Source: Lentimicrobiaceae bacterium (lineage in GTDB: Bacteria > Bacteroidota > Bacteroidia > Bacteroidales > WCHB1-69). From it: DNA of 22,659 nt. The DNA is taken from contig WQWP01000022.1 in NCBI GenBank assembly GCA_009787485.1, positions 1 to 22,659 on the forward strand, read 5' to 3'. Positions 7,423 through 15,883 of this stretch are shown piece after piece (the stretch's first letter is position 1; every line of letters begins with the position of its first letter). The position numbers and the translations under genes were made by a program. The notes below the pieces were generated by a model. The model was not told where the DNA came from. It ran no database searches and saw nothing but the letters and a program-made list of their open reading frames with translations.

Positions 7423-8825
7423 TGCTCATACAAAATCTCAAACGTCTGCGTCAAAACATTAGCAATCTCATTCGCTCCCTTAGTAGTAAAGTGCACATAA
7501 TCATTGCCTGCCCAGCCTTTTCTTACCCACGCACGCATGGAGTTGGCGCCACCCATTACCTGATACATGTTCCAAAAAGCAGCGCCCGATTTCGGAATTT
7601 CCGCGCTAAGCCGTTCCACTAATAAAGGTAAGTATCTGTACGTCTTTAATTCACCATCTACAATGGAAAGCATATCAGAGGGGCCTATAAACAAGATGGG
7701 AATGTTGGGCGCCACTCGTTGTAAATATTCTATTTGAGAGATGATGTTAGCAACATATAGTTCAACGCTTTTTTCTCCGAATAAGCCGGGCACCGCATTC
7801 CCGCCAAATTGCAAAATAAACATCCCAACATTTAATAACCGGTAGGTTTCCCGCATCAAAGAATCATTTTTGGAGGTAAAATGCAGACCGCCGGCGCCGC
7901 GCATGGCAATGTTATCCACCGCAACCCCGAAGCCATCGTCAATTAAAACCCCATAGATGTTGGCATTGCCATTCATAGAAATAGAAAACGATTGAGTAGA
8001 AAAATTTAACGGGAACTCAAGCAACTGAATGCCTAAAGAATCGGCTTGCAACGCATAGCTCATTTGGTTGGTCTTATCGGAAAAATCCACGCAGAAACTT
8101 CCTTTTAAGTTGTTAATTAACAATGCAATATTTGAATAATTATCTCTTCTGTCAACGACTCCTTTCCTGTTTACCGTGCTTGCTGTGAATGTATTCATTC
8201 CGTTAATTCTAAACATTTTACCTAAGGGGCCGTAATCTCCCTCCTTGTTTCTGCGCACATCTCCCCAAAGAGAAAAAAGTGAGTATTCGCCTGAATAACT
8301 TTGGTTTAGCGCACCTGTAAGAATGGTTTGATGAAAAGGCACCATGCCGGGTCCGCCGCCGCCAAATTTTTGCTGAAAGAATACCCGCAAATTAGAACTA
8401 AATCTATCTAACTCAATTTGCGAATCGCCGTAATATAAAACTCTTACAATCTTGTGATTGGGTCTTGCCGCTTCTGCTTTGGCAAAAAAAGTATTGAAAT
8501 ACGACAGATTATCATCCGGAAGCTCAAACACAGGCACCATTTTTTCAAATGCAGCTTCTATGTATTTTATCGTATCCTTGTATGTTTTTATAGTTTTTAG
8601 ATCAACGGTATCTTCTTTATTTTCAAGTGTATTCACTTCCCATTGTTTCATAATTTCTTCCGGGTCTTCATCGTAAGCAAGTGAGAAGGTCATCATTTCC
8701 GACAAGGCAGGAAATCGCAAGATTTTGCCAAAAAACGCAATGCCGGCTGAGGGAAATAAGGCAGCAATGATTGCTAACCAAGCGATGATGATGACGATAA
8801 AGAGCAGTATTTTTTGAGGTTTCAT
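7395..8825 (-). CDS. Membrane-anchored SGNH/GDSL-family hydrolase
   Basis: The 476-residue protein has an N-terminal hydrophobic segment (about 6-32), which suggests an inner-membrane anchor with the bulk in the periplasm. The SGNH blocks are present: YYGDSQIE with probable nucleophile S135, the glycine-rich GGGGPGMVP of block II, QFGGNAV near 342 with the block III Asn, and DYVHF with D442 and H445 as the catalytic Asp and His. Members of this fold are esterases or acetyl transferases on glycans or lipids; related Bacteroidota proteins often sit near MBOAT acyltransferases, which suggests cell-envelope glycan O-acetylation, but no MBOAT gene is here. The ATG overlaps the upstream esterase stop in an ATGA arrangement, implying translational coupling. 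The 3' end overlaps queA by 28 bp. Confidence 0.8.
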   Translation of the reverse strand: MKPQKILLFIVIIIAWLAIIAALFPSAGIAFFGKILRFPALSEMMTFSLAYDEDPEEIMKQWEVNTLENKEDTVDLKTIKTYKDTIKYIEAAFEKMVPVFELPDDNLSYFNTFFAKAEAARPNHKIVRVLYYGDSQIELDRFSSNLRVFFQQKFGGGGPGMVPFHQTILTGALNQSYSGEYSLFSLWGDVRRNKEGDYGPLGKMFRINGMNTFTASTVNRKGVVDRRDNYSNIALLINNLKGSFCVDFSDKTNQMSYALQADSLGIQLLEFPLNFSTQSFSISMNGNANIYGVLIDDGFGVAVDNIAMRGAGGLHFTSKNDSLMRETYRLLNVGMFILQFGGNAVPGLFGEKSVELYVANIISQIEYLQRVAPNIPILFIGPSDMLSIVDGELKTYRYLPLLVERLSAEIPKSGAAFWNMYQVMGGANSMRAWVRKGWAGNDYVHFTTKGANEIANVLTQTFEILYEHYKYKLESP

Positions 8826-10330
8826 TTTGTAATCTCAGTTTTAAACGCCGCTCCGTTTTTATACAAGCCGGAGGTGATGAGTCTCCTATCTGTGGCATCT
8901 GTCTTCCAAATTACAAACACCTCATTTTCACTTAAATGTGTAATAAACCCCCCTTCGCATTGCCAGGTAGTCACATTAACTTCATCTATATTTGGAATAA
9001 AATATCGTTGGTAAAAAACGGAATCTTGTTCAATTTTTACAGGATTTGGGATTAAATCTTCATAAAAAAAAAGCGCCATTCCGCTGATAATTTCCGGAAA
9101 AAGTGCATTGATTTTTCCATTGGTGTTCCATATCGCATGCACCGCCACATCAACAGGTACTAATTTTTCGCGGTACCCCAGCTTCCTCAATTCGGCATGT
9201 ACCGGCTTAGAACCGTGCATTTTAGAAAAAAAAGCAGGGGCAAGTTTTTTAACTATCTTTTGCATAGGATAATCGTAATCGTAGGGCAGAATTGGGTCTT
9301 TCATGCCATGATAAGAAAACACAGGAATATTGTTATTTTTCAACATATTAATATCGTTCACTGCGCCCCAAAGAGGGGCAATCGCTTTTATTTGAAAGGA
9401 AACATCTCGGTGCTGCCCAACCGATTCAATGTCTCCCAAATCATTGTATGAAAGTGATTTGAATGAGCTTGCAGGGCGGTCTTTATTTTGCATAAAAGCA
9501 AGATTTAACGCAGTGATTCCTCCCGCGCTCGATCCTCCTACAAAAATAAAGTTTGGATCAATGCTGTATTTGCCGGCATTGGCAACCAAAAAGCGTAGCG
9601 CAGCGTGGGCATCTTGCAGCGATACATATCCGGCGCGCTCAATTGCTCCTTTCGCAAGTTTAAATCCCAATCTGTAATTGATAGATGCTGTGATATAGCC
9701 TAAGGATGCAAAGTAATGGCCCATCTCAACGTACTCTTTTTCAGCCTTATCGCCCACATAAAACGCACCTCCGTGAATAAGCATTAACAAAGGTCGCTCT
9801 GTTTTTTCCGCATGTTTCGGCATATAAATATCCATTTTTAACTCCAGCCTTTTATTGATAGTGGACATAATATCTTTTATTAAAACTCTTCCTATGTGAT
9901 CTTCGGGGATGTCTTTAGAATCCCAATAGCCAATTACTTGCGCAAAAGGAATATCTTTATGTACTTGCGTGGCAAAAACCGGATCTAAATAACGCCGGGG
10001 AAATTCGGTAATGACCGGTGGGGCATAATCAATAAAAGCATGAGGAGTTTTAACGTTTTTGCCGTTTAGGAAAACTTTGGGCTTTCTTTTTTGGTAATTT
10101 ATTTGATAGGGCTGGGGTTTTGTAAATTCGTTATCATTAATTAAATATGCGGTGGCAAAACCCATTTTATTTTTAATAATCGTATCTACCACAACAATAT
10201 ACGGTTGGTGATTGATTTTGGCAGTATAATAAGCCTTTTGTTCTATAGAGTGTAAATTATGATGCGTTTTGCAACCCGGCAACAGTAAAATAATACTTAG
10301 AAACCAAAATAAACGGAGGTTTTTTATCAT
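8822..10330 (-). CDS. Lipoprotein alpha/beta-hydrolase (carboxylesterase/lipase-like)
   Basis: Starting from ATG 10330 the protein has 502 residues. A TTG at 10342 is open in frame but gives a worse signal peptide. The N-terminus is a lipoprotein signal ending in LLPGC with C20 as the lipidated residue. The esterase core has the oxyanion motif LIHGGAF (H186-G187-G188), the nucleophile elbow GGSSAGG with S258, then D335 in HGMKDPILPYD and H388 in VAVHAIW as the likely remaining triad. This is the BD-FAE/carboxylesterase arrangement of feruloyl- or acetyl-esterases. About 170 residues precede the core and about 80 follow it, both unassigned. It starts 15 bp after adk and is coupled to the SGNH hydrolase by a 4-bp ATGA overlap, so the two may act on the same ester-linked envelope or polysaccharide substrate. 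Confidence 0.8.
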   Translation of the reverse strand: MIKNLRLFWFLSIILLLPGCKTHHNLHSIEQKAYYTAKINHQPYIVVVDTIIKNKMGFATAYLINDNEFTKPQPYQINYQKRKPKVFLNGKNVKTPHAFIDYAPPVITEFPRRYLDPVFATQVHKDIPFAQVIGYWDSKDIPEDHIGRVLIKDIMSTINKRLELKMDIYMPKHAEKTERPLLMLIHGGAFYVGDKAEKEYVEMGHYFASLGYITASINYRLGFKLAKGAIERAGYVSLQDAHAALRFLVANAGKYSIDPNFIFVGGSSAGGITALNLAFMQNKDRPASSFKSLSYNDLGDIESVGQHRDVSFQIKAIAPLWGAVNDINMLKNNNIPVFSYHGMKDPILPYDYDYPMQKIVKKLAPAFFSKMHGSKPVHAELRKLGYREKLVPVDVAVHAIWNTNGKINALFPEIISGMALFFYEDLIPNPVKIEQDSVFYQRYFIPNIDEVNVTTWQCEGGFITHLSENEVFVIWKTDATDRRLITSGLYKNGAAFKTEITK

Positions 10331-10345
10331 AATATAATTCAAAAA

Positions 10346-10927
10346 TTAATAGATATCAATCATTTTACAAATATCTGAAAAAACATCTTCAACAGATTGC
10401 ATGCCATTTACTTCTATGAGTTTGTTTTGTGTGCGATAATGGGCAACTAACGGTTTGGTTTGCGTTTCGTAATTTTCAATACGTTTCCGGATCACGTCGG
10501 GCGTATCGTCGGTGCGTTTTAGTAGTTCGGCTCTTTTTATTAACCGCTTAATCACCTCATTTTCATCTACTGTAATATAAACGGCAAGCGTTACGGGGAT
10601 GATATGCGGGTACTCCATTCCTTCCATCATCCGGGCTTGTTCCAACGTTCGGGGTACGCCGTCTAGGAGGAAGCCGCGTGCATTTTCGGAGGAAGCACAA
10701 AATTGATGCAGCAGGTCTAACGTCATCTCATCGGGGCAAAGGTGCCCTTGATCAATGAGTTGCTTTGCCTGCATTCCGATGGGAGAGCCGGATGCCATCT
10801 CTTTGCGATATAAATCTCCGGTAGAAACATGCTCTAAATGGTATTGCTGTCTCAATAAATCGGCTTGCGTGCCTTTTCCCGAGCCCGGGGCGCCCAGTAA
10901 AACAATGTTAAAATAATTTGGAGTCAT
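10346..10927 (-). CDS. adk: Adenylate kinase
   Basis: Adenylate kinase interconverts ATP + AMP and 2 ADP in the cytoplasm. From ATG 10927 the protein has 193 residues, as expected for the short-LID bacterial form. It has the P-loop GAPGSGKGT at 12-20, the AMP-binding region with STGDLYR, and DGVPRTLEQA, a variant of the usual DGFPRT with Val for Phe. The LID is short with no zinc-binding cysteines. The reading frame stays open to 11002, but the extra 25 residues have no family counterpart and the start would fall before the Rossmann strand, so 10927 is preferred. It is first of three same-strand genes with the two hydrolases. Confidence 0.95.
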   Translation of the reverse strand: MTPNYFNIVLLGAPGSGKGTQADLLRQQYHLEHVSTGDLYRKEMASGSPIGMQAKQLIDQGHLCPDEMTLDLLHQFCASSENARGFLLDGVPRTLEQARMMEGMEYPHIIPVTLAVYITVDENEVIKRLIKRAELLKRTDDTPDVIRKRIENYETQTKPLVAHYRTQNKLIEVNGMQSVEDVFSDICKMIDIY

Positions 10928-11032
10928 CTTAAAAATTTGAAATATAGAATAGCTGTTTTTCGCCGCGAAAATATTTATATATCTTTCTCCGTTGTATAAC
11001 ACGAAAAAATAATTTGTTTATTGTTAGAAATC

Positions 11033-11677
11033 ATGATTAAAAAGAAAAAAATCTTCATCGTTCTGCTTTTTATTTCAGGTGTGCTGTGCGCTCAAAATGT
11101 ACCTCCAACGGCAGCCCCTATTCTTGAGAAAACAGCGCAAAAATATAACGCACTTTCCTCATTTTCTTTAGATTTTATGGTTAACATAGAAGAAACCGGC
11201 AAAAAAGTCGAAAATTTTAAAGGAGTTTTGTTAGTTAAAAAGGACAAATACTTTCTTACCTTTGATGATCAGATTATTGCCAATGATGGAAAAACGATGT
11301 GGGTTTATCAGGAAAGCGCCAACGAAGTCGCTCTTTTTGAAGCGGAAGACGATGATTTTTCGATGTTTCATCCTACTAAAATGCTTAACAACTGGGAGAA
11401 AGAGTACACTGCAAAGTTTATTCGGGAAGAGGAATTGCAAAAAAAACAGGTATTTGTAATAGATTTAACGCCTAAGAAAAAAATGCCATTTTATAAAATT
11501 CGGCTATTTATTGATAAAACAACCTCTCATATTCAACAAATTATGATGTATGAGCCGGAAGGGGCGACGGTTACTTATACCATTACGAAATTTACGCCGA
11601 ATGTGGCGGTTTCGGAGGGGAAATTTAGTTTTAATAAGGAGGATTTCCCGGGGGTGGAGGTGGTGGATATGCGGTAG
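11033..11677 (+). CDS. lolA: LolA-like outer-membrane lipoprotein carrier protein
   Basis: LolA carries lipoproteins through the periplasm from the inner-membrane LolCDE exporter to the outer membrane. The 214-residue protein starts at ATG 11033, giving a short basic N-terminus and a signal peptide ending near LCAQ. A TTG at 11021 is open but less likely. The mature part shows the LolA pattern: TAQKYNALSSFSLDFMV, then the β-strands FKGVLLVKKDKYFLTFDDQIIANDGKTMWVY in sections, and the C-terminal FPGVEVVDMR. The signal cysteine lacks a lipobox, so this looks soluble. It is divergent from adk across a gap of about 105 bp. Remote LolA-like or DUF-type relatives exist, so LolA function is likely but not certain. 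Confidence 0.85.
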   Translation: MIKKKKIFIVLLFISGVLCAQNVPPTAAPILEKTAQKYNALSSFSLDFMVNIEETGKKVENFKGVLLVKKDKYFLTFDDQIIANDGKTMWVYQESANEVALFEAEDDDFSMFHPTKMLNNWEKEYTAKFIREEELQKKQVFVIDLTPKKKMPFYKIRLFIDKTTSHIQQIMMYEPEGATVTYTITKFTPNVAVSEGKFSFNKEDFPGVEVVDMR

Positions 11678-11692
11678 TTTTCATTTTGTATT

Positions 11693-11830
11693 TTATTTCA
11701 AAAATTGCATAAATTCGCTGAATCGCAAAATCTTTTCGCTGCTTATTTTATTAAAAAGCAGATGCTCAAAATCATGTTTTTTAATATTCAAATCTGTAAC
11801 TTTCAATAATTCGGCTACTTTTTCTTGTAA
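11693..11830 (-). pseudogene. C-terminal remnant of an unidentified gene
   Basis: After a TGA at 11831-11833, 45 codons are open on the minus strand and end in TAA at 11693-11695. The translation is well mixed and looks coding, with KVAELLKVTDLNIKKHDF and EKILRFSEFMQFLK. There is no start codon except one Met five codons before the end. Upstream, a different frame reads IKYSDYKK into the same segment, which would fit a frameshift. I do not recognise the family. It could also be chance openness in AT-rich DNA. Confidence 0.3.
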
Positions 11831-11951
11831 TCAGAGTATTTAATAAAACGAACGATAAAAATTTACGAAAATCAAGACACCGAAAATACACAGATTATAC
11901 AGATATTGATAATTTTTTTTTTTTCGTTCGCATATAACTCAAAATTTCCCC

Positions 11952-11959
11952 TTATTTTG
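11952..11959 (+). promoter_or_regulatory. Possible weak -7 box for tamL
   Basis: TTATTTTG differs from TAnnTTTG at one position and lies 17 bp upstream of the tamL start codon. It sits in the same CTTATTTTGCCCC context as the exact box before birA (CTTATTTTTGCCCC), which supports it modestly. Confidence 0.3.
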
Positions 11960-11975
11960 CCCCAACTAAATAAAT

Positions 11976-14384
11976 ATGAAAAACTCCCTCCTTCTTTTTG
12001 GATTCACCTTAATCCTGCTCCTCTTTTTCTCTTCCTGTAACTATACCAAACACCTGCCCAAAAACGAATATGTTCTCGTAAAAAATACCGTTAAAGTTGA
12101 GGAAATTAAAGGTGCCAAATTCGATGACTTGATTGATTTGGTGCGCCCTATTCCCAATAAAAAGTTTATGGGAATGTTCCCGATAAGAGTGTCGCTGTGG
12201 GCAAATCATCAACCCAGGTTTGATTCAATTTCAGGAAAGACGAGAGATTCAAAATTTAACCAATGGTTACGAAGAGTAGGAGAGGAACCGGTGCTGTTAG
12301 ATACAAGCGATATGCAACGTTCTATCACACAGATAAATTTGGCGATGTTTCAGCGCGGCTACTTTGATGCGGCTACACGGACGGAAGTGCAATTTTTGAG
12401 AAGACAAAAAGCAAGAGTAAACTATTTCGTTATGCCCAATCAACCCTACTATATTAGAAGCATTGATTACGAAATTGAGATTCCCGAATACAGACGTATT
12501 GTGATTACGGATACGACAAACTCGCTAGTAAAAAAAGGAACGAAATACAATGAATCAGAGCTCGTTGCGGAAAGAAACCGCATTACGAGCAAAATTAAAG
12601 ACCAGGGCTTTTTTCATGCGGCTCCTACTATGGTTACTTTTTTGGTAGATACTAATGATGCATTTGCGCATTTGAATGCCCAATACCAACCTACTGTGGC
12701 GCTTACCATTAGAATATCTTTAGATGGCGTGAATGATGAAGCTGTAATGTTGAAACATGGAAACCGGTACAGATTTAATAATGTGCTCATTTACACCAAT
12801 TATGATTTGCAGTTTGACGGTAGTTTGCGCTTAGATACCATTCCGTTTTTAGATTTTAGAAATAAAACGGATTCAACACTGTATGAATTTGTTACATTGA
12901 AAAAACTGAAGAGAGGAACGAATAGAGAGGTATTGGTAAAAGATTTTAAAAGTCGTACGATTGCCGGCGCAATATGGATGAAAAGAGGAGATTTATTTAC
13001 ACAAACCGCTTACGACAGAACTGCCAGAAAGTTGCGAAGCCTGAATAATAATTTCACAACGATCAATATCACTTATAATGAAGACGAAACGCTTTGGGAT
13101 AGTATTGGTAAAATGGGTACATTAAATACGACAGTGCGCCTTACGCGAGCTAAACAACATGGTGTGGAAGCTGATTTTGACCTTCGAACCGACAGAACCG
13201 GTTTGTCGTTAGCCTACACCAACAGAAATATTTTCAGAGGAGCTGAGTTTTTCAAAATCGGCGCTTTCGGAAATGTTTATTACTACAGATGGCTAAACTC
13301 GCTCATCACAAAAAAAGAGATGCCCGTTTTGGCGGTTTACGGAGAAGTGGGAGGCGAAGTTTTGTTTAGATTTCCAAGATTGCTGATGTTGCAGAAACAT
13401 CAAAATATCAACTTCTGGGGTTATTCTACAGAAATTAAATTTACAGCGAGTTACACACAGTTTCTTTCTCGTATAAATTTGCAAGCTGCCTATATTTACA
13501 ATTGGAGCCCAATCCGTAATCTTACGCATTCCGTTTCACCGGTTGATGTGGCTACTATTGATAGCCGCGCTAATCGGGATACTGCCGCTATTGACCGCTA
13601 TCCTATAAGTTACCAACGAAAATTCGGCAAGTTTTTTCTTCCTTCTGCAAGATATGCGCTCACATATTGGCTGCCGGGAAAAAGAGATCACAGTTTTAGA
13701 GTCAATTTCTCTTTTGAAAGCGCAGGGGTGCTGCTTTATGGCATCAATTCGATAGTGGATAATAATAATTTGTGGACTGTTTTTAATGGTTTTAAATACG
13801 GAATTTATGGAAAGTTTGATTTGAATCTTGCTTATACTAAAATCATTAACAACAATAACGCTTTTGCTACCCGCTTTGTGCTCGGTATGGCGATGCCGTT
13901 CAGAAGAGACGCGGTAATTCCCTTTGAGAGAAGCTTTTTTGTGGGAGGGGCTAACAGTATGCGCGGCTGGACATTCAGGCAGTTGGGGCCAGGAGGATAT
14001 TATTCGGGAAATTTATTTGTAGAGCGTGTGGGCGATATGAGATTGGAATTGAATCTGGAATACAGAGGTACTATTTATAAAGCGTTTAAATTCGGCGTGT
14101 TCTCAGATATAGGAAATGTTTGGCTCTTATCGAAATATGAAGATATGCCGAACGCCGAATTTAATTTCAGCACGTTTTATAAACAGATTGCCGTTTGTGT
14201 GGGCGCGGGATTGCGCTTAGATTTTAGCTTCTTTATTATCCGGTTAGATTACGGAATTCCCATTTACAACCCGTCTATGCCCGTTGGAAACTACTGGATT
14301 AATAAAAGTTGGACAGACCCAGACCTCAATCTCAACTGGAGCGCCGCACAAGGAATACAATTTGGAATCGGATATGCTTTCTAA
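11976..14384 (+). CDS. tamL: Omp85-family outer-membrane assembly lipoprotein TamL (BamA/TamA-like)
   Basis: The 802-residue protein has a lipoprotein signal ending FFSSC with C21, then an N-terminal start (YTKHLPKNEYVLVKNTV) typical of the Bacteroidota lipidated TamA homologue TamL. POTRA-like segments occupy about 40-370. The C-terminal β-barrel (about 390-802) carries the Omp85 motif GGANSMRGW near 656-664 inside FFVGGANSMRGWTFRQLGPG, alternating aromatic strands, and the terminal aromatic GYAF. It would insert or assemble proteins in the outer membrane with a TamB partner, which is not in the window. The 3' end overlaps the next gene by 11 bp. TamL versus plain BamA is decided by the lipobox and the N-terminal sequence. 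Confidence 0.88.
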   Translation: MKNSLLLFGFTLILLLFFSSCNYTKHLPKNEYVLVKNTVKVEEIKGAKFDDLIDLVRPIPNKKFMGMFPIRVSLWANHQPRFDSISGKTRDSKFNQWLRRVGEEPVLLDTSDMQRSITQINLAMFQRGYFDAATRTEVQFLRRQKARVNYFVMPNQPYYIRSIDYEIEIPEYRRIVITDTTNSLVKKGTKYNESELVAERNRITSKIKDQGFFHAAPTMVTFLVDTNDAFAHLNAQYQPTVALTIRISLDGVNDEAVMLKHGNRYRFNNVLIYTNYDLQFDGSLRLDTIPFLDFRNKTDSTLYEFVTLKKLKRGTNREVLVKDFKSRTIAGAIWMKRGDLFTQTAYDRTARKLRSLNNNFTTINITYNEDETLWDSIGKMGTLNTTVRLTRAKQHGVEADFDLRTDRTGLSLAYTNRNIFRGAEFFKIGAFGNVYYYRWLNSLITKKEMPVLAVYGEVGGEVLFRFPRLLMLQKHQNINFWGYSTEIKFTASYTQFLSRINLQAAYIYNWSPIRNLTHSVSPVDVATIDSRANRDTAAIDRYPISYQRKFGKFFLPSARYALTYWLPGKRDHSFRVNFSFESAGVLLYGINSIVDNNNLWTVFNGFKYGIYGKFDLNLAYTKIINNNNAFATRFVLGMAMPFRRDAVIPFERSFFVGGANSMRGWTFRQLGPGGYYSGNLFVERVGDMRLELNLEYRGTIYKAFKFGVFSDIGNVWLLSKYEDMPNAEFNFSTFYKQIAVCVGAGLRLDFSFFIIRLDYGIPIYNPSMPVGNYWINKSWTDPDLNLNWSAAQGIQFGIGYAF

Positions 14385-15801
14385 ATCACAGTTTTTAATG
14401 TTGCTAAGGGAGCAGATGCTTCATGAGCCGACTGTTGGTCAGAATATTGCCATGATAAAAATGACTGATTTTTTGTATATTAGAGATCCGAAACAACTTT
14501 TTATTTTGAAGGGATATGCCGGCACCGGAAAAACAACGTTAATCAGCGCTTTAGTAAGAGTGTTCGGAGGTTTAAAAAAAAGAACCGTTTTGTTGGCGCC
14601 TACCGGAAGAGCCGCTAAGGTTTTTGCCTCCTATTCCGGTGAAAAAGCTTACACCATTCATAAACACATTTACAAAATAACTCATAAAGAAGGATTTGTG
14701 AAAGTGAAACGAAAAATGAATGAAAGTAAAAATACGTTGTATATTGTAGATGAAGCTTCTATGATTTCTTGTGAAAGTAGCTCCGGAGAACTGTTCGGCA
14801 CACGAGAACTGCTTACCGATTTGATGGAGTATGTTTTTGAAGGAGAAAATAATAAATTGCTTTTTATTGGAGACGACGCGCAACTTCCGCCCGTGCAAAG
14901 CGCAGAATCTCCTGCGTTGGATTTAGATTTTTTATCAACTAATTTTGATGTTGCCGTAAGCACTTGCGAAATGACCGATGTGGTGCGCCAAGCCAACGAT
15001 TCCGGAATTTTGTATAATGCCACGCTACTAAGGAAAATGCTGAGTAAGAACAAATTTAAGTTGCCTCTATTTTCACTATCTTCTTTTAATGATATTCAGC
15101 GAATAGGAAGTCAGGAGTTAGAAGATGAACTGAACCGGTTGTATGCACATTATGATACGGAAGATATTGTAATTGTAACACGCTCTAATAAACGCGCTTA
15201 CATTTTTAATAACGAAATAAGAAACCGGATTTTTTACCGCGAAAACAAATTAGCAACCGGAGATTTTTTAATGGCAGTAAAAAACAACTACTATTGGATG
15301 GATGAGCTTTCGGAAGTAGGATTTATTGCCAATGGAGATTTGATAGAAGTCATGTCTATTACCAAAAGGCAGGAACTGTATGGCTTTCATTTCATGGATA
15401 TTCAGGCGCGGTTGTGCGATTATCCAAACTATCCTAACGTAGATTTTAAGATTATTTTAGAAAGTTTAGACTCGGAAGGCGCTTCCATGACGAGTGAGCA
15501 AATGAAACAACTCTATCATGAGGTAGCAAAAGATTATGAAGATATTGCCAACAAACGCGCCCGTTTTTTGAAAATAAAAGAGAATCCTTTTTTAAATGCA
15601 GTTCAGGTAAAATACTCGTATTCATTAACCTGCCATAAGACCCAGGGCGGACAATGGAAAGTAGTTTTGATAGACATCGGCTATTTTGATGAAAACAAGA
15701 TGGATAAGGAGTTTGTGAGATGGTTGTACACGGCGGTTACGCGCGCTACGGAGCAGGTTTATTTGGTGAATTTTGATGATCGGTTTTTTTTAAAATCGTA
15801 G
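14374..15801 (+). CDS. SF1B DNA helicase, RecD/Dda-like AAA ATPase
   Basis: From ATG 14374 the protein has 475 residues. It carries the SF1 helicase motifs in order: Walker A GYAGTGKTT (47-55), APTGRAA (motif Ia), Walker B VDEAS (125-129), GDDAQLPPV (motif III, about 166-174), the RecD-type LTCHKTQGGQWKVVLID and WLYTAVTRATEQVYLV (motifs V and VI). It lacks RecD nuclease partners and is shorter than RecD2, fitting the Dda/RecD-like helicases common in Bacteroidota. It should be a cytoplasmic 5'-3' DNA helicase; its repair or replication role is unknown. The start lies inside tamL (11-bp overlap), so translation may be coupled despite unrelated functions. The stop codon TAG (15799-15801) falls in the left arm of a hairpin repeat. 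Confidence 0.88.
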   Translation: MLSKSQFLMLLREQMLHEPTVGQNIAMIKMTDFLYIRDPKQLFILKGYAGTGKTTLISALVRVFGGLKKRTVLLAPTGRAAKVFASYSGEKAYTIHKHIYKITHKEGFVKVKRKMNESKNTLYIVDEASMISCESSSGELFGTRELLTDLMEYVFEGENNKLLFIGDDAQLPPVQSAESPALDLDFLSTNFDVAVSTCEMTDVVRQANDSGILYNATLLRKMLSKNKFKLPLFSLSSFNDIQRIGSQELEDELNRLYAHYDTEDIVIVTRSNKRAYIFNNEIRNRIFYRENKLATGDFLMAVKNNYYWMDELSEVGFIANGDLIEVMSITKRQELYGFHFMDIQARLCDYPNYPNVDFKIILESLDSEGASMTSEQMKQLYHEVAKDYEDIANKRARFLKIKENPFLNAVQVKYSYSLTCHKTQGGQWKVVLIDIGYFDENKMDKEFVRWLYTAVTRATEQVYLVNFDDRFFLKS

Positions 15802-15830
15802 AGACGTTGCACCCAACGTCTCTACGATTT
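15793..15830. repeat. Perfect 17-bp hairpin repeat at the helicase 3' end, possible terminator
   Basis: The arms 15793-15809 (AAATCGTAGAGACGTTG) and 15814-15830 are perfect complements around a 4-nt loop CACC. GTAGAGACGTTG hairpins of this sort are familiar interspersed palindromes in several bacterial groups, from memory. The left arm contains the TAG stop of the helicase. T-rich DNA follows (TTTATTTTTGG), so it may also end transcription. Confidence 0.75.
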
Positions 15831-15837
15831 ATTTTTG
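15830..15837 (+). promoter_or_regulatory. Putative promoter for degP
   Basis: TATTTTTG matches the -7 consensus TAnnTTTG exactly. A TTG at 15807-15809 lies 20 bp upstream, close to the expected -33 spacing. The box is 46 bp before the degP ATG at 15884. The TTG lies in the left arm of the hairpin repeat, so the repeat and the promoter overlap. A second partial box (TAGTTTTTG) starts at 15841. Confidence 0.45.
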
Positions 15838-15883
15838 GTATAGTTTTTGCAAAAGCACGTATGAACCTTAAAACACATACACT

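Larger units (their letters stand above)
11678..11975. other. AT-rich intergenic region with a gene remnant and a poly-T run
   Basis: This 298-bp gap between lolA and tamL holds a short coding-like remnant on the minus strand (11693-11830), an AT-rich segment with CACAGATTATACAGAT (11889-11904), and a run of 12 T at 11913-11924. Just before tamL is TTATTTTGCCCC (11952-11963), close to the Bacteroidota -7 box. I see no tRNA, hairpin terminator or riboswitch here. Confidence 0.5.

Noticed and set aside
10331..10342. TTG at 10342 as the start of the lipoprotein esterase
   Set aside because: ATG 10330 gives a better signal peptide, and a TTG start is not needed.
10928..11002. Extended N-terminus of adenylate kinase
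   Set aside because: The extra 25 residues have no family counterpart; the kinase core begins directly after ATG 10927.
11021..11032. TTG at 11021 as the lolA start
   Set aside because: ATG 11033 gives a standard signal peptide starting MIKKKK.
11693..11830. Functional small gene
   Set aside because: No start codon within the open stretch except one near its end; kept only as a low-confidence remnant.
11889..11904. CACAGATTATACAGAT as a regulatory repeat
   Set aside because: Only one copy is visible here and it is not clearly symmetric.
11913..11924. Run of 12 T as a terminator
   Set aside because: No hairpin precedes it on the plus strand; probably ordinary AT-rich DNA or a phase-variable homopolymer, with no evidence for either.
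14682..15053. 123-codon open frame antisense to the helicase
   Set aside because: Contained in the helicase gene; serine-rich shadow frame without a motif.
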